Shown: positions 27,771-38,404, counted from the first letter of the stretch. The stretch is 64,000 nucleotides of DNA from an uncultured Actinomycetes bacterium (GCA_903825035.1 CAIJYV010000034.1:1-64000); one strand, 5' to 3'. Notes: generated from the sequence alone by a model not told the origin. Numbers and translations: made by a program.

Positions 27771-28496
27771 TTAGGCCGAGACGGTCGCAGCGGCGACCGC
27801 AGGGCGGTTGTTGCGAATGTAGCGACCTTCGGTTACTGCGTCAGCGATCAGGCGGCACATCAAAGCACCGGCGCGAATTGCGTCGTCGTTTCCTGGGATC
27901 ACGAAGTCAATGACGTCGGGGTCGCAGTTGGTATCAACTACGGCGACGACTGGAAGACCCAACTTGCGAGCTTCCGTTACGGCAATGTGCTCTTTCTTGG
28001 TGTCAATAACGAAAATGGCGTCGGGCGCCTTTTCCATGTTGACAATGCCCGAAAGGTTGCGCTCGAGTTTTTCGAGCTCGCGAGTGTGACGAAGGGCTTC
28101 GCGCTTTGGCATGCCCTCGAAGTCGCCGGCGCGCTGCATACGACGCAGGTCCGCCATGCGCTTGACGCGTCCCGAGATGGTCTGGAAGTTGGTGAGCATG
28201 CCACCGAGCCAGCGCTCATTCACGTGGGGCATACCGCAAGCGGCGGAGTACTCGGCGATGGGGCCCTGGGTCTGCTTCTTGGTTCCGACGAACAAGATGG
28301 TGCCACCGTTAGCGACGAGGTCGCGTACGTAGGCGTAGGACTCTTCGATGCCCGCGAGGGTCTTGCGAAGGTCAATGAGGTAAATGCCGTTGCGCTCACC
28401 GAGGATGAAGCGACGCATTTTGGGATTCCAACGACGAGTCTGGTGACCGAAGTGGACGCCCGAGTCGAGGAGTTCTTGCAGAGTGACGAGTGCCAC
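27771..28496 (-). CDS. rpsB: 30S ribosomal protein S2
   Basis: Small-subunit protein at the head-body junction. Sequence signatures: [19 protein letters not shown] at the N-terminus, [14 protein letters not shown] in the middle and [12 protein letters not shown]. 241 residues with an Ala/Val-rich end. Start GTG 28496 with AAGGA eight nt upstream. It heads the array rpsB-tsf-pyrH-frr-cdsA-dxr-rseP-ispG-proS and is preceded by a structured leader. Confidence 0.97.
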   Translation of the reverse strand: MALVTLQELLDSGVHFGHQTRRWNPKMRRFILGERNGIYLIDLRKTLAGIEESYAYVRDLVANGGTILFVGTKKQTQGPIAEYSAACGMPHVNERWLGGMLTNFQTISGRVKRMADLRRMQRAGDFEGMPKREALRHTRELEKLERNLSGIVNMEKAPDAIFVIDTKKEHIAVTEARKLGLPVVAVVDTNCDPDVIDFVIPGNDDAIRAGALMCRLIADAVTEGRYIRNNRPAVAAATVSA

Positions 28497-28522
28497 GATA
28501 TTTTTCCTTCCGTTCGGTTATT

Positions 28523-28568
28523 CACCCCCGCAGTGCACCCAGAGGGCGACCGTACGAAACTGCGGGTG
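28523..28568 (-). promoter_or_regulatory. rpsB: Stem-loop in the rpsB leader
   Basis: CACCCCCGCAGT (28523-28534) and ACTGCGGGTG (28559-28568) can pair to form a long stem with a two-base bulge and a 24-nt loop, ending about 13 nt before the rpsB Shine-Dalgarno. No U-run follows. Ribosomal-protein mRNAs often carry such a leader for feedback by the encoded protein; binding by S2 is inference. Confidence 0.4.
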
Positions 28569-28623
28569 ATTCTTACGCCCACTCACCTTGAGAGGGCTCG
28601 ACCATGTTAGTCCAAACTCCGAG

Positions 28624-29523
28624 CTATCCGCGGGGGTGGGACTTGGAATGAACCTGCTGGAGGCGAGATTTTGAGACGTGGGTATAGATCTGGGTGGTGG
28701 TGAGGCTCTCGTGGCCCAAGAGTTCTTGAACGACCCGCAGGTCCGCTCCCCCTTCGAGCAGATGGGTGGCGTAGGTGTGGCGAAGCGCGTGGGGGTGGAG
28801 ATGCCCCGAGCCCACCCGATGGTCAAGGATTCGACGAACGTCACGTGGCCCAAGAGGGCGGCCTCGTCGATTGAGGAAAAGTACCGATTCATCGGTACCA
28901 GGTGCATGGACTTGCGGTCGACCTTGCTCGATCCAGCGCTGCACCGCGGCCATGGCCGTGGGGTGAAGCGGCACCATGCGTTCTTTATTTCCCTTACCCA
29001 AGACGCGCAAGGTATTAGCGCCAAAGTCCACTCGCGCAAAGCTCAACCCACAGAGCTCGGATACTCGCAACCCCGCGCCGTACAAGACCTCACAGACCGC
29101 CCGGTCGAGCAGGTCGAAGGGCTCTTGTCCCCAGTCGGAGTCGAGCAAGGTGTCGAGCTGTTCGCGTACCGCCAACTGGGGCAGTTTGGATTCGGGTTTG
29201 GGCGCACCGACTCGGCTGGCCGGCGAGGCCTTGAGATACCCGCGATCAACGAGGAAATCGAAATAGGCCCGCACCGCCGCGCGACGCCGTGAGATTGAAC
29301 TGCGCTGATCACCGCGCTCGGTCATCAAGGCGAGGTACGAGCGCACGAGCGCCAAGTCCACCTTGGCGGGCTTAGTGGCACGATGCTCAATTGCGAAGTC
29401 AACAAAGGCCAGGGCGTCACCCAAATAGGCGCGGCGGGTGGCGGGCGATCTATTGCTCGCCACTAGTGACTCGGCGTATTCGTCGAGTTTCCACGGGGCT
29501 GGTCTCGAGGGTAATTCCGACAT
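28624..29523 (-). CDS. xerC: Tyrosine recombinase XerC
   Basis: Site-specific recombinase that resolves chromosome dimers at dif near the division septum. At 299 residues it has the Xer length, with an N-terminal SAM-like core-binding domain and the catalytic set: Arg in GAGLRVSEL, Lys in GKGNKERMVPL, HxxR in HPHALRHTYATHL, His in LGHESLTTT and the nucleophile Tyr in QIYTHV. It is flanked by housekeeping genes and has no element ends, so it is the cellular enzyme rather than a mobile integrase. ATG 29523 lies 6 nt after a -10-like TAGGCT. It is upstream of rpsB with a 127-nt gap. Confidence 0.93.
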   Translation of the reverse strand: MSELPSRPAPWKLDEYAESLVASNRSPATRRAYLGDALAFVDFAIEHRATKPAKVDLALVRSYLALMTERGDQRSSISRRRAAVRAYFDFLVDRGYLKASPASRVGAPKPESKLPQLAVREQLDTLLDSDWGQEPFDLLDRAVCEVLYGAGLRVSELCGLSFARVDFGANTLRVLGKGNKERMVPLHPTAMAAVQRWIEQGRPQVHAPGTDESVLFLNRRGRPLGPRDVRRILDHRVGSGHLHPHALRHTYATHLLEGGADLRVVQELLGHESLTTTQIYTHVSKSRLQQVHSKSHPRG

Positions 29524-29529
29524 GGTCAG

Positions 29530-29571
29530 AGCCTAGTTATCCCCCTTTCCTTACGAGCGCCTTACTAACCT
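29530..29571. promoter_or_regulatory. Divergent leaderless promoters of xerC and the winged-helix gene
   Basis: In the 55-nt divergent spacer, TAGGCT (minus strand, 29530-29535) is 6 nt from the xerC ATG and TAACCT (plus strand, 29566-29571) is 7 nt from the ATG at 29579. Neither gene has a Shine-Dalgarno, which fits two back-to-back leaderless promoters. Confidence 0.5.
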
Positions 29572-29578
29572 CAAGTAC

Positions 29579-30133
29579 ATGGACTCAACGGCACTAGGCG
29601 TCGGGGTCACCTCTCGAGATGAAGCGCAGCGGCTGCGTCCGCTCGTACCCGAAGGGGTGTCACTCGTTGTAATGAGCGAGACCACCCGAGAGCTTGACCT
29701 GGTGGTGCAATTCCACGACGACGAGGGGGTTATTCCCAGCGATTACGCCAAAGTGCCGCTAATCAAACTTCGTCGAGACGAGCACTCCTACCAAGCCTTG
29801 ATGGCCATGATTGTCGCCCTCCAAGAGTTGTGGCGACTGGGGCTCGCCGATCGAAGCGGCTTTAACTCAGCCGAGTCCACGTTCTTGCGCGACGACGGGG
29901 TGGCGGCTACTTTGACCAAGGTCGAGGCCAAGATTCTTTCGGTGCTCTTTGATAAGCGTGGTCGACTCATTGAACGTGAAGTGATCCAAGAAGCCTTATG
30001 GCAAGAGGTCTCCGAAGCCACTTCGATGCGCCTTGACGTTCACGTTCGACGGTTACGTGAAAAGATTGAGCTCGACCCCTCCCAGCCGACCCACCTCGTG
30101 ACCTTGCGAAGTCGGGGCTATCGCCTGATCTAG
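29579..30133 (+). CDS. Orphan OmpR/PhoB-type winged-helix transcriptional regulator
   Basis: 184 residues. The C-terminal ~90 residues form an OmpR/PhoB-type DNA-binding domain: LTKVEAKILSVLFDKRGRLIEREVI, then VHVRRLREKIELDP and the final LVTLRSRGYRL. The N-terminal ~88 residues do not show the phosphoacceptor arrangement of a receiver domain and look like a degenerate receiver or a different sensor (VPLIKLRRDEHSYQALMAMI might be the remnant of the last strand and helix). No histidine kinase is next to it. It is divergent from xerC, overlaps the rsfS stop by 4 nt and is probably leaderless. DNA binding is well supported; target and signal are unknown. Confidence 0.8.
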   Translation: MDSTALGVGVTSRDEAQRLRPLVPEGVSLVVMSETTRELDLVVQFHDDEGVIPSDYAKVPLIKLRRDEHSYQALMAMIVALQELWRLGLADRSGFNSAESTFLRDDGVAATLTKVEAKILSVLFDKRGRLIEREVIQEALWQEVSEATSMRLDVHVRRLREKIELDPSQPTHLVTLRSRGYRLI

Positions 30134-30483
30134 CGAGTGGCGGCTCTACGAGTTGCGGGCGCGGTGCTCCACAGGTGCTCGAGGTCGTAGTAATCACGAG
30201 CTAATTCGTCAAAGACGTGGACAATGACATCGCCATAGTCGAGCGCCACCCACTCACCCGCCGATAGGCCCTCAACACGAAGGGGCTTCCCGCAACCAGC
30301 CAGTTCCACGAGCCGTTCGACCTCATCGGCAATGGCGCGCACCTGACGGTCATTGCGCCCCACGCAGACTACGTAGGCGTCGAGGCTCTCATTGAGTTCA
30401 CTGACGTCAAGAACGACCGTGTCCACACTTAGTTTCTCCTCAGCCGCGGTGACCGCAGCCTCGAGGAGGTTCTGCAAGAACAA
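30130..30483 (-). CDS. rsfS: Ribosomal silencing factor RsfS
   Basis: Binds ribosomal protein L14 and blocks subunit joining when nutrients are scarce. The 117-residue protein has VVCVGRNDRQVRAIADEVE and the family's W(V/I)ALDYGDVIVHVF segment followed by YYDLEHLW. Start TTG 30483 is convincing: GGGGAGG lies 6 nt upstream. It belongs to the nadD-rsfS pair conserved in many bacteria. Confidence 0.95.
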   Translation of the reverse strand: MFLQNLLEAAVTAAEEKLSVDTVVLDVSELNESLDAYVVCVGRNDRQVRAIADEVERLVELAGCGKPLRVEGLSAGEWVALDYGDVIVHVFDELARDYYDLEHLWSTAPATRRAATR

Positions 30484-30524
30484 ATCCGACCTCCCCGCAG
30501 GGACAATCGAGAGTGGGAGCTCGC

Positions 30525-30644
30525 TCAGCGGCCCGCTCCGAGTACTACTACCGCTACGAGAAAGGGCACCCCCATGGCGAGAAGGGCAATCACTGCACTT
30601 TGGGTTTTGCTCAGCGCACGCACCGGGCGAGGTGAATCAACCAC
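30525..30644 (-). CDS. Possible 39-residue single-pass membrane protein
   Basis: Too short for the track. The frame from GTG 30644 encodes a basic, Pro-containing N-terminus (SPRPVRALSKTQ) followed by a clean hydrophobic helix, AVIALLAMGVPFLVAVVVLG, and stops 41 nt before rsfS. The open frame actually runs back to just behind the nadD stop but without a standard start codon. Many actinobacteria have another gene between nadD and rsfS; I do not recognise this one. The coding claim rests on the hydrophobic pattern only and the start has no clear ribosome-binding site. Confidence 0.35.
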   Translation of the reverse strand: MVDSPRPVRALSKTQSAVIALLAMGVPFLVAVVVLGAGR

Positions 30645-30705
30645 GTGTAGCGCCGGGCGCTTGGGGTGGGATTGACTGTATGCGTGAAGGGCCATTAGTT
30701 AAATG

Positions 30706-31275
30706 TTACCGAGCGGTTGCACGGTAGAGCGGAATCACCGATTCCGGCAGAAATTTCCCTAATTCATTGGGTTCTAGCGTACCGAGGCGGATAAAACTAC
30801 TCGAGAGATCTACTGGATCCATCGGAATTTCGTACCAATTCCAGCCTTGCGGATATTCAGCCTTTTCCCCCGGGCGAGGGACGATTCCCACCGAGACCAA
30901 CTCGGCCAACAACTCGGCCTCGTGCCAACCGGGCAGGGTTGGAGCGAGGTCAGCTCCCATGATGAGGTCTATCGAACCGGCTTCGGGGCCGAGTTGGCGA
31001 ACGGTATCGATGGTGTAGCTAGGTCCTACGCGATCAATCTCGATTCTTGAAACTTCGACCTTCGCCAAGTGCCCAAAGGCCGCTTCGGCCATCGCCAAGC
31101 GGTGCGCCGCGGGTGAAACCAGATGCTCGGCGCTCTTGCGATACGGGTCGCCGGCGACGGTAACGAGGATGCGGTCAAATCGTTCGGTGGCGAGTGCGGC
31201 TACGAGTGCGGCCACGTGACCTAAGTGGGGCGGATCAAAGGTGCCCCCGAAGAGACCGAGTCGGCTGCGCTGCAC
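30706..31275 (-). CDS. nadD: Nicotinate-nucleotide adenylyltransferase
   Basis: Adenylates nicotinate mononucleotide to deamido-NAD in NAD synthesis. The N-terminal GLFGGTFDPPHLGH is the nucleotidyltransferase (T/H)xGH motif and the C-terminal DLSSSFIR is the ISSTxIR equivalent. 189 residues, normal. It is followed by a spacer with a possible small membrane protein and then rsfS; it is divergent from the DAHP synthase gene. Confidence 0.93.
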   Translation of the reverse strand: MQRSRLGLFGGTFDPPHLGHVAALVAALATERFDRILVTVAGDPYRKSAEHLVSPAAHRLAMAEAAFGHLAKVEVSRIEIDRVGPSYTIDTVRQLGPEAGSIDLIMGADLAPTLPGWHEAELLAELVSVGIVPRPGEKAEYPQGWNWYEIPMDPVDLSSSFIRLGTLEPNELGKFLPESVIPLYRATAR

Positions 31276-31293
31276 CCCTACAGCCTAGGTCGA

Positions 31294-31323
31294 TTGGCTC
31301 AACCAGTACGAAACCCTTACGAT
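31294..31323 (+). promoter_or_regulatory. Leaderless promoter of the DAHP synthase gene
   Basis: TTGGCT (31294-31299), an 18-nt spacer and TACGAT (31318-31323) precede the ATG at 31330 by only 6 nt. There is no Shine-Dalgarno. Transcription would begin at the start codon. Confidence 0.55.
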
Positions 31324-31329
31324 AGATAG

Positions 31330-32712
31330 ATGAGCACCTCGACACCAAATTGGTCAAAAAGGTCTTGGCGAAGCAAAAATCTCCTGCAAAGCCCCACTTG
31401 GCCCGACGCTGATCACCTCGGCCGTGTCGAGCAAGAACTAGCCGCCAAACCACCGCTGGTTTTCGCCGGCGAGGCTCGAAACCTTCGCGCTCACCTCGCC
31501 ACCGCCAGTCAGGGTCAGGCCTTTGTCCTCCAAGCGGGTGACTGTGCGGAGTCCTTCGACGAATCCTCCGCTGACGCGATTCGCGACAAGCTAAAGGTCA
31601 TTTTGCAAATGAGTGTTGTGCTCACCTTCGCCGCAGGGGTGCCGGTAGTGAAAATTGGTCGCATCGCGGGGCAATTTGCCAAACCTCGCAGTGAGGACTT
31701 TGAAGAAATCGATGGCGTTCGCCTCCCTTCCTTTCGCGGCCACAACATCAACTCCGAAGAGTTCACCGCCGAGGCTCGCCAGCCCGACCCCGAGCGATTG
31801 CTCGCGGCCTACCACCAAAGTGTGTCAACCCTCAACCTCCTTCGCGCCTTTACCACCGGAGGCTTCGCCTCGTTGAATAACGTCCACAAGTGGAACCAAG
31901 AATTCGTTGCCAACTCTATCGAGGGCAAGCGTTACGAGGTGATTGCCGACGACATTGAACGCGCCCTCTCATTCATGCGAGCCTGCGGCATCAACTTGGC
32001 CGCCGATCCGACCTTGCAGGCAGTGGACTTCTACACCAGTCACGAAGCACTCATTCTCCCCTACGAAGAGGCGCTCACCCGTCAAGATTCCCTCACCGGC
32101 GAATGGTACGACTGCTCAGCGCACATGTTGTGGATTGGCGAAAGAACCCGTCAACTCGATGGTGCACACGTAGAGTTCCTGCGCGGCGTTGGAAATCCGA
32201 TTGGACTGAAGGTCGGCCCGACGATGAGCCCCGATGAACTTCTCGCTTTGTGTGAAGTCTTAAACCCCGAGAATGTTCCTGGTCGACTGACACTCATTTC
32301 GCGAATGGGTGCCGCCAGGATTAATGAAGCACTTCCTGGCTTGGTAGAACTCACCAAGCGCGAAGGCCGGAGTGAACTCTGGACCATTGACCCCATGCAC
32401 GGTAATACCTACAAGGCGAGCAACGGTGTGAAGACTCGTCAGTTCGAAGAGGTCATGCTCGAAACCTCTCGATTCTTTGACATCCACGAGCGTCTCGGCA
32501 CCTGGCCCGGAGGCATCCACGTCGAACTCACCGGTGGAAACGTCACCGAGTGCCTAGGTGGCACGACCGTGGCGACTGAGGCCGACCTCGCGCACAACTA
32601 CACATCGATTTGTGATCCACGTTTGAACGGAACCCAATCATTAGATCTGGCTTTTGAGGTTGGCGAAAAGTTGCAGCGCTACGACGCTGGCAAGGGTGCT
32701 AAGTCGTTGTAA
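31330..32712 (+). CDS. aroG: 3-deoxy-7-phosphoheptulonate synthase, type II
   Basis: First enzyme of the shikimate pathway, joining phosphoenolpyruvate and erythrose 4-phosphate. The 460-residue length and sequence match the type II (plant/mycobacterial AroG) family: [39 protein letters not shown], and [10 protein letters not shown] with metal- and substrate-binding residues. The type II enzyme in mycobacteria carries allosteric sites for aromatic amino acids and docks chorismate mutase; no chorismate mutase gene is seen here. Its 3' end overlaps a convergent phosphatase gene by 34 nt. Confidence 0.94.
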   Translation: MSTSTPNWSKRSWRSKNLLQSPTWPDADHLGRVEQELAAKPPLVFAGEARNLRAHLATASQGQAFVLQAGDCAESFDESSADAIRDKLKVILQMSVVLTFAAGVPVVKIGRIAGQFAKPRSEDFEEIDGVRLPSFRGHNINSEEFTAEARQPDPERLLAAYHQSVSTLNLLRAFTTGGFASLNNVHKWNQEFVANSIEGKRYEVIADDIERALSFMRACGINLAADPTLQAVDFYTSHEALILPYEEALTRQDSLTGEWYDCSAHMLWIGERTRQLDGAHVEFLRGVGNPIGLKVGPTMSPDELLALCEVLNPENVPGRLTLISRMGAARINEALPGLVELTKREGRSELWTIDPMHGNTYKASNGVKTRQFEEVMLETSRFFDIHERLGTWPGGIHVELTGGNVTECLGGTTVATEADLAHNYTSICDPRLNGTQSLDLAFEVGEKLQRYDAGKGAKSL

Positions 32713-33365
32713 CGCAGCAGCCGATTTCTGTCGACGCCAAATTCAACTTCAGTCATCGAGCAGTTCTCAATTCTGGGCATCAGTCGCTCGCCCGCACGAA
32801 CCCCCCAGAGATACTTCAGCACTTGTTCAATGAAGCCGCCGTGGGTCACCAGCACTATTTGTTCATGGGGGTGGCGCTTGATTAGCTTCTCAAGTGCCAC
32901 CACGCTTCGAGAGTGAAAGCCAACTAAGGATTCTCCGCCCGGTGCGTTCAGCGCTGTAGGGTCTTCATCCCAGTTGACCGCGCCGAATCGAGCGACAAAT
33001 TCTGGCCACGTGAGACCATCACCCTCGCCCACTGAAATTTCGGCGATGCCCGGCTCTTCTTGTAGCTCAAGTCCTTCACGAAGTCCGCTCGAAATAATGT
33101 GCGCTGTTTCACGCGCCCGCGGGAGGTCCGAGCAGTACAGTGCGGTCGCGCCGTGAAGCTCTTGACTGGCGGCGAGTCGACTGGCCAATGCTCGGGCTTG
33201 GGCCTGGCCCCGTTGGGTAAGGCCCCCATCTCCAATGGGTCCACCGGCCACGCCTACGGCGTTGGCGCGAGATTCCCCGTGGCGAATCATAAGCAGGCGC
33301 GATCCCGTGGGAACCGGACCGCGTTGGCGAAATCCAACTGGGGGCAGTAGTTGCTCTTCATTCAT
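32679..33365 (-). CDS. Histidine phosphatase family protein (phosphoglycerate-mutase-like)
   Basis: 228-residue member of the histidine phosphatase superfamily. The catalytic motif RHGES follows residue 25 ([12 protein letters not shown]), the second-half histidine is in [13 protein letters not shown] and the acid in [10 protein letters not shown]. It resembles the broad-specificity phosphatase branch more than glycolytic phosphoglycerate mutase. Start ATG 33365 has GGGAG six nt upstream. It overlaps the convergent DAHP synthase gene by 34 nt. Substrate unknown. Confidence 0.85.
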   Translation of the reverse strand: MNEEQLLPPVGFRQRGPVPTGSRLLMIRHGESRANAVGVAGGPIGDGGLTQRGQAQARALASRLAASQELHGATALYCSDLPRARETAHIISSGLREGLELQEEPGIAEISVGEGDGLTWPEFVARFGAVNWDEDPTALNAPGGESLVGFHSRSVVALEKLIKRHPHEQIVLVTHGGFIEQVLKYLWGVRAGERLMPRIENCSMTEVEFGVDRNRLLRYNDLAPLPAS

Positions 33366-33437
33366 AACAATCTCCCTACAAAGTTGTCTGGCTTTTTAGT
33401 GTCCCATTCACACTGGTTGGTGGTGAAACAGTGGTAG

Positions 33438-35868
<2,431 letters not shown>

Positions 35869-35896
35869 CTAAATCGCCCACCTTGAAACGATTTCT

Positions 35897-37258
35897 TTAG
35901 CCAATTAGGCGGTCAACCGCTTCATCAAACATCCTCTGATGAGCGGCCACGTGTGCCTCTGTCGTGGCGGGGCACATGAGAGCCATGTTGTGAAAAGGAG
36001 TAATAAGCACTCCTCGATTGATGCCAAAGAGATGGAGATAGTTCTCGAGCTCCTCGTCAGCTGCCCCCACCGATTCCCCGCCATTCTTCGGCGCAGGGTT
36101 GGCGAATCGGTATTCCGCGCGAGTACCTAACTGCGAGACCGACCAGGGAAGGTCCGCTCGTGCAATCGTCGCGCGCATGCCATCGGCGAAGGTGGTGGCG
36201 AGTTGCTCCATCCGTGGAAACTGGTCGTCCGTTAAGACCTCGCCGAGTACCGCCCGCATAGCCGCCATCGACAGGGCGTTACCCGACAGGGTTCCGCCCA
36301 CGCCACCCACGTCCACAATGTCGGCGCCAGACTTGACGGCCTCTTGAACTCGCGCCGCGAGGTCGGTGCTCAAGCCGTACGCGCCGCAGGGCACCCCGCC
36401 ACCCAAGGACTTACCAATGGTGATCGCGTCGGGACGCAAGTTTCGACGCCTGGTTGATCCTCCGGGTCCCTCGGAAAAGGTATGCGTTTCATCGATGATC
36501 AGCAATGTCGCGTATTTGTCGCACAATTCGCGTACGCCCTCTAAGAAACCGGGCTCGGGCAAAACAATCCCAATGTTGGTCATCGCGGGCTCGGTTAACA
36601 CAGCCGCTACATCCCCGTGAGCGAGCTCACGCTCGAGTCCCACCAAGTCATTGAATTCACACACTCGAGTGGTGGTCGAGGGGTCAACCGCTGGTGCCAC
36701 ATTTCCCGGCCGAGATTTGGCCTGACCGTGGTCGTTGACCACAAAGGTCTCGTCGACGGAACCGTGGTAACTGTAGCTAAAGACCAAGATTTTGGGGCGT
36801 TTGGTCACTAGGCGCACGAGGCGCAGCAACCAGCGATTGGCGTCGGTCGCCGAGAGCGAAAAAGACCACTGGGAGAGGCCAAAGCGACGCGTCAATTCGG
36901 CTCCGACCCACTCAGCGTCCTCGTTGGGCATCATGGTGGTAATTCCGCCGTCAACCCCGACGCGTTGCTGGAGAGCTCGAACGAGGGGCTCTGGGGAGTG
37001 TCCGGCGAAGGCACCGGTATCTCCCAAGGCGAAGTCAATCAATTCGTGGTTGTCGAGATCGGTAATGATCGCACCGTGGGCACTCTTAAAGCCCAAGGGG
37101 AATCCACCGGCCCACTTGTTCATCCAAGTCATGGGAACCCGAGCAAACAGGTGGTTGGCGTGTTCGTGGAGCGACTTTGAAGCGGGGTGCTCGACTTCGT
37201 ATCGAGTTGTCTCTTCGGCGAGTAACGAGGTCAATTTTTCACGGTTTACGCTGTTCAT
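35897..37258 (-). CDS. Class III PLP-dependent aminotransferase (glutamate-1-semialdehyde-aminotransferase-like)
   Basis: PLP enzyme of aminotransferase class III. The PLP lysine is in TIGKSLGGGVPCGAYG, the Asp that contacts the cofactor ring in LLIIDETHTFSEGPGG, and a substrate-side motif is SATDANRWLLRL. I choose ATG 37258 (453 residues, starting MNSVNREKLTSLL), 7 nt after a TACGAT -10 box; the track's 38 extra residues read through the promoter. The sequence resembles GSA aminomutase and beta-amino-acid transaminases, but no tetrapyrrole genes are adjacent and the SATDAN loop differs from the usual SGTEA. Real substrate unknown. Confidence 0.8.
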   Translation of the reverse strand: MNSVNREKLTSLLAEETTRYEVEHPASKSLHEHANHLFARVPMTWMNKWAGGFPLGFKSAHGAIITDLDNHELIDFALGDTGAFAGHSPEPLVRALQQRVGVDGGITTMMPNEDAEWVGAELTRRFGLSQWSFSLSATDANRWLLRLVRLVTKRPKILVFSYSYHGSVDETFVVNDHGQAKSRPGNVAPAVDPSTTTRVCEFNDLVGLERELAHGDVAAVLTEPAMTNIGIVLPEPGFLEGVRELCDKYATLLIIDETHTFSEGPGGSTRRRNLRPDAITIGKSLGGGVPCGAYGLSTDLAARVQEAVKSGADIVDVGGVGGTLSGNALSMAAMRAVLGEVLTDDQFPRMEQLATTFADGMRATIARADLPWSVSQLGTRAEYRFANPAPKNGGESVGAADEELENYLHLFGINRGVLITPFHNMALMCPATTEAHVAAHQRMFDEAVDRLIG

Positions 37259-37403
37259 GCCCTCAATCGTAGGGTTTTTCTTGACAAAAATCAGTTTGGT
37301 GAAATATCTCTTCATCAGGAGTTTTAGGAAGTCCTTGGCAAAGCGTTCGGAAAAAGTGGCTGGAAATGCCAATTTTTAGGGCTTTTGGCGATAAAGATGG
37401 ACG

Positions 37404-37425
37404 AGTTCGAGGAATTCCCCGAACT
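37404..37425. promoter_or_regulatory. 22-bp palindrome upstream of the HU gene
   Basis: AGTTCGAGGAA and TTCCCCGAACT form an inverted repeat with no spacer and 10 of 11 positions paired. It lies 27 nt before the HU ATG and just upstream of its Shine-Dalgarno. With no loop room it is more like a dimeric protein-binding site than an RNA hairpin. Confidence 0.4.
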
Positions 37426-37451
37426 ACACGAGTTATAAAAGGAGTCGACCG

Positions 37452-37733
37452 ATGAACAAGAGCGAATTGGTAGATGCAATCGCCGCTGAGAGCGGTGCCG
37501 CAAAGAACACGGTCGGAGATGTACTTCGTGCATTCGAAGACGTAATCGTCAAGAACGTCGTTGCTGGCGAAAAGGTTGTTTTGGCTGGATTCTTGAGCTT
37601 TGAGCGCGTTGAGCGCAAGGCTCGCACCGCCCGCAACCCACAGACCGGCGAGCCAATCCAGGTTGCCGCGTCACGCGCACCAAAGGTTTCCATTGGCTCA
37701 ACCTTCAAGAAGGCAGTCAAGGGCGTTAAGTAG
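37452..37733 (+). CDS. hup: HU-family DNA-binding protein
   Basis: Nucleoid-associated, DNA-bending dimer. The 93-residue protein is pure HU core, without the Lys/Ala-rich tail of mycobacterial HU: MNKSELVDAIA, then LAGFLSFERVERKARTARNP (the beta-arm region) and a Lys-rich end. ATG 37452 has a strong AAAAGGAG seven nt upstream. It ends at a strong bidirectional terminator and is divergent from the aminotransferase gene. Confidence 0.96.
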   Translation: MNKSELVDAIAAESGAAKNTVGDVLRAFEDVIVKNVVAGEKVVLAGFLSFERVERKARTARNPQTGEPIQVAASRAPKVSIGSTFKKAVKGVK

Positions 37734-37750
37734 TCCTTTGCGTTTCAAAG

Positions 37751-37785
37751 AAAAAACCCCCGGGCGTCAAGCCCGGGGGTTTTTT
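37751..37785. terminator. Bidirectional terminator between HU and rpmA
   Basis: A perfect 9-bp GC stem (CCCCCGGGC / GCCCGGGGG, loop GTCAA) is flanked by six A on the left and six T on the right, so it can stop both the HU transcript (plus) and the rplU-rpmA transcript (minus). Confidence 0.95.
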
Positions 37786-37800
37786 CTATAGGAGAAAAGC

Positions 37801-38049
37801 TTAGTTAACGACGTCAACGAGCTTTCGACCGCCGCGGAAGCCGAACTTTACAGTTCCCTCTGCGACTGCGAACAAGGTGTCATCACGGCCCTTTTCAACG
37901 TTTTTGCCGGGGTGGAACTTGGTTCCGCGCTGGCGAACGATGATCGAACCTACTTTTACGACGGTGCCGTCAAATACCTTGACACCGAGGCGTTGGGCAT
38001 TGGAATCGCGGCCGTTCCTGGTAGAACCGCCACCTTTAGTCTTTGACAT
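37801..38049 (-). CDS. rpmA: 50S ribosomal protein L27
   Basis: Large-subunit protein whose N-terminus reaches the peptidyl-transferase centre. The 82-residue product shows [19 protein letters not shown] and [11 protein letters not shown], both diagnostic. It lacks the cleavable N-terminal extension of Firmicutes L27. Start ATG 38049 with AAGGAAG upstream. It follows rplU by 9 nt, the standard L21-L27 pair. Confidence 0.97.
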   Translation of the reverse strand: MSKTKGGGSTRNGRDSNAQRLGVKVFDGTVVKVGSIIVRQRGTKFHPGKNVEKGRDDTLFAVAEGTVKFGFRGGRKLVDVVN

Positions 38050-38058
38050 AGAGCTTCC

Positions 38059-38367
38059 TTACTTAGCTGAAATCTTGGTGATTTCAACGGTCGAATAGTG
38101 CTGACGATGGCCCCAGCGGCGACGCTGGATGGCCTTGGCCTTGTAGGTCAAACCGCGGATTTTGGGGCCCAACTCCTCACCCAAAAGCTTGGCCGTTACG
38201 GTGGCGCCCTTGAGGGCTGGACCGGCAACGACATCGGTGTTGTCTACAAGCAATACTGGCTCAAAGGTAATGGTTGAGCCGACCTCTTCGCGGCGCAAGT
38301 CGACGCGGACCACTTGGCCCTCTTCAACGCGCTGCTGGGAAGTTCCTGTTCGAATTACGGCGTACAT
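38059..38367 (-). CDS. rplU: 50S ribosomal protein L21
   Basis: 23S-binding large-subunit protein. The 102-residue sequence shows MYAVIRTGTSQQRVEEGQVVRVD at the start and the C-terminal KAKAIQRRRWGHRQHYSTVEI, close to the family's KxRRRxGHRQ motif. No Shine-Dalgarno; a good promoter ends 9 nt before ATG 38367, so the message appears to be almost leaderless. Confidence 0.96.
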   Translation of the reverse strand: MYAVIRTGTSQQRVEEGQVVRVDLRREEVGSTITFEPVLLVDNTDVVAGPALKGATVTAKLLGEELGPKIRGLTYKAKAIQRRRWGHRQHYSTVEITKISAK

Positions 38368-38376
38368 AGTTTGACA

Positions 38377-38404
38377 ATGATAGCCGATTTCTGCGGGGTG
38401 CCAA
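38377..38404 (-). promoter_or_regulatory. rplU: Promoter of rplU-rpmA
   Basis: On the minus strand TTGGCA (38399-38404), a 16-nt spacer and TATCAT (38377-38382) lie just before the rplU ATG at 38367. Both boxes are close to the sigma-70 consensus. The promoter lies between rng and rplU, so the ribosomal pair can be expressed independently of rng. Confidence 0.6.

Noticed and set aside
28518-29039. 173-codon minus-strand ORF over the rpsB leader and xerC end
   Set aside because: Out-of-frame shadow of xerC running through the rpsB leader stem.
28624-29523. Tyrosine recombinase as a sign of an integrated element
   Set aside because: Length, motifs and position beside rpsB fit chromosomal XerC, and no attachment-site repeats or cargo are present.
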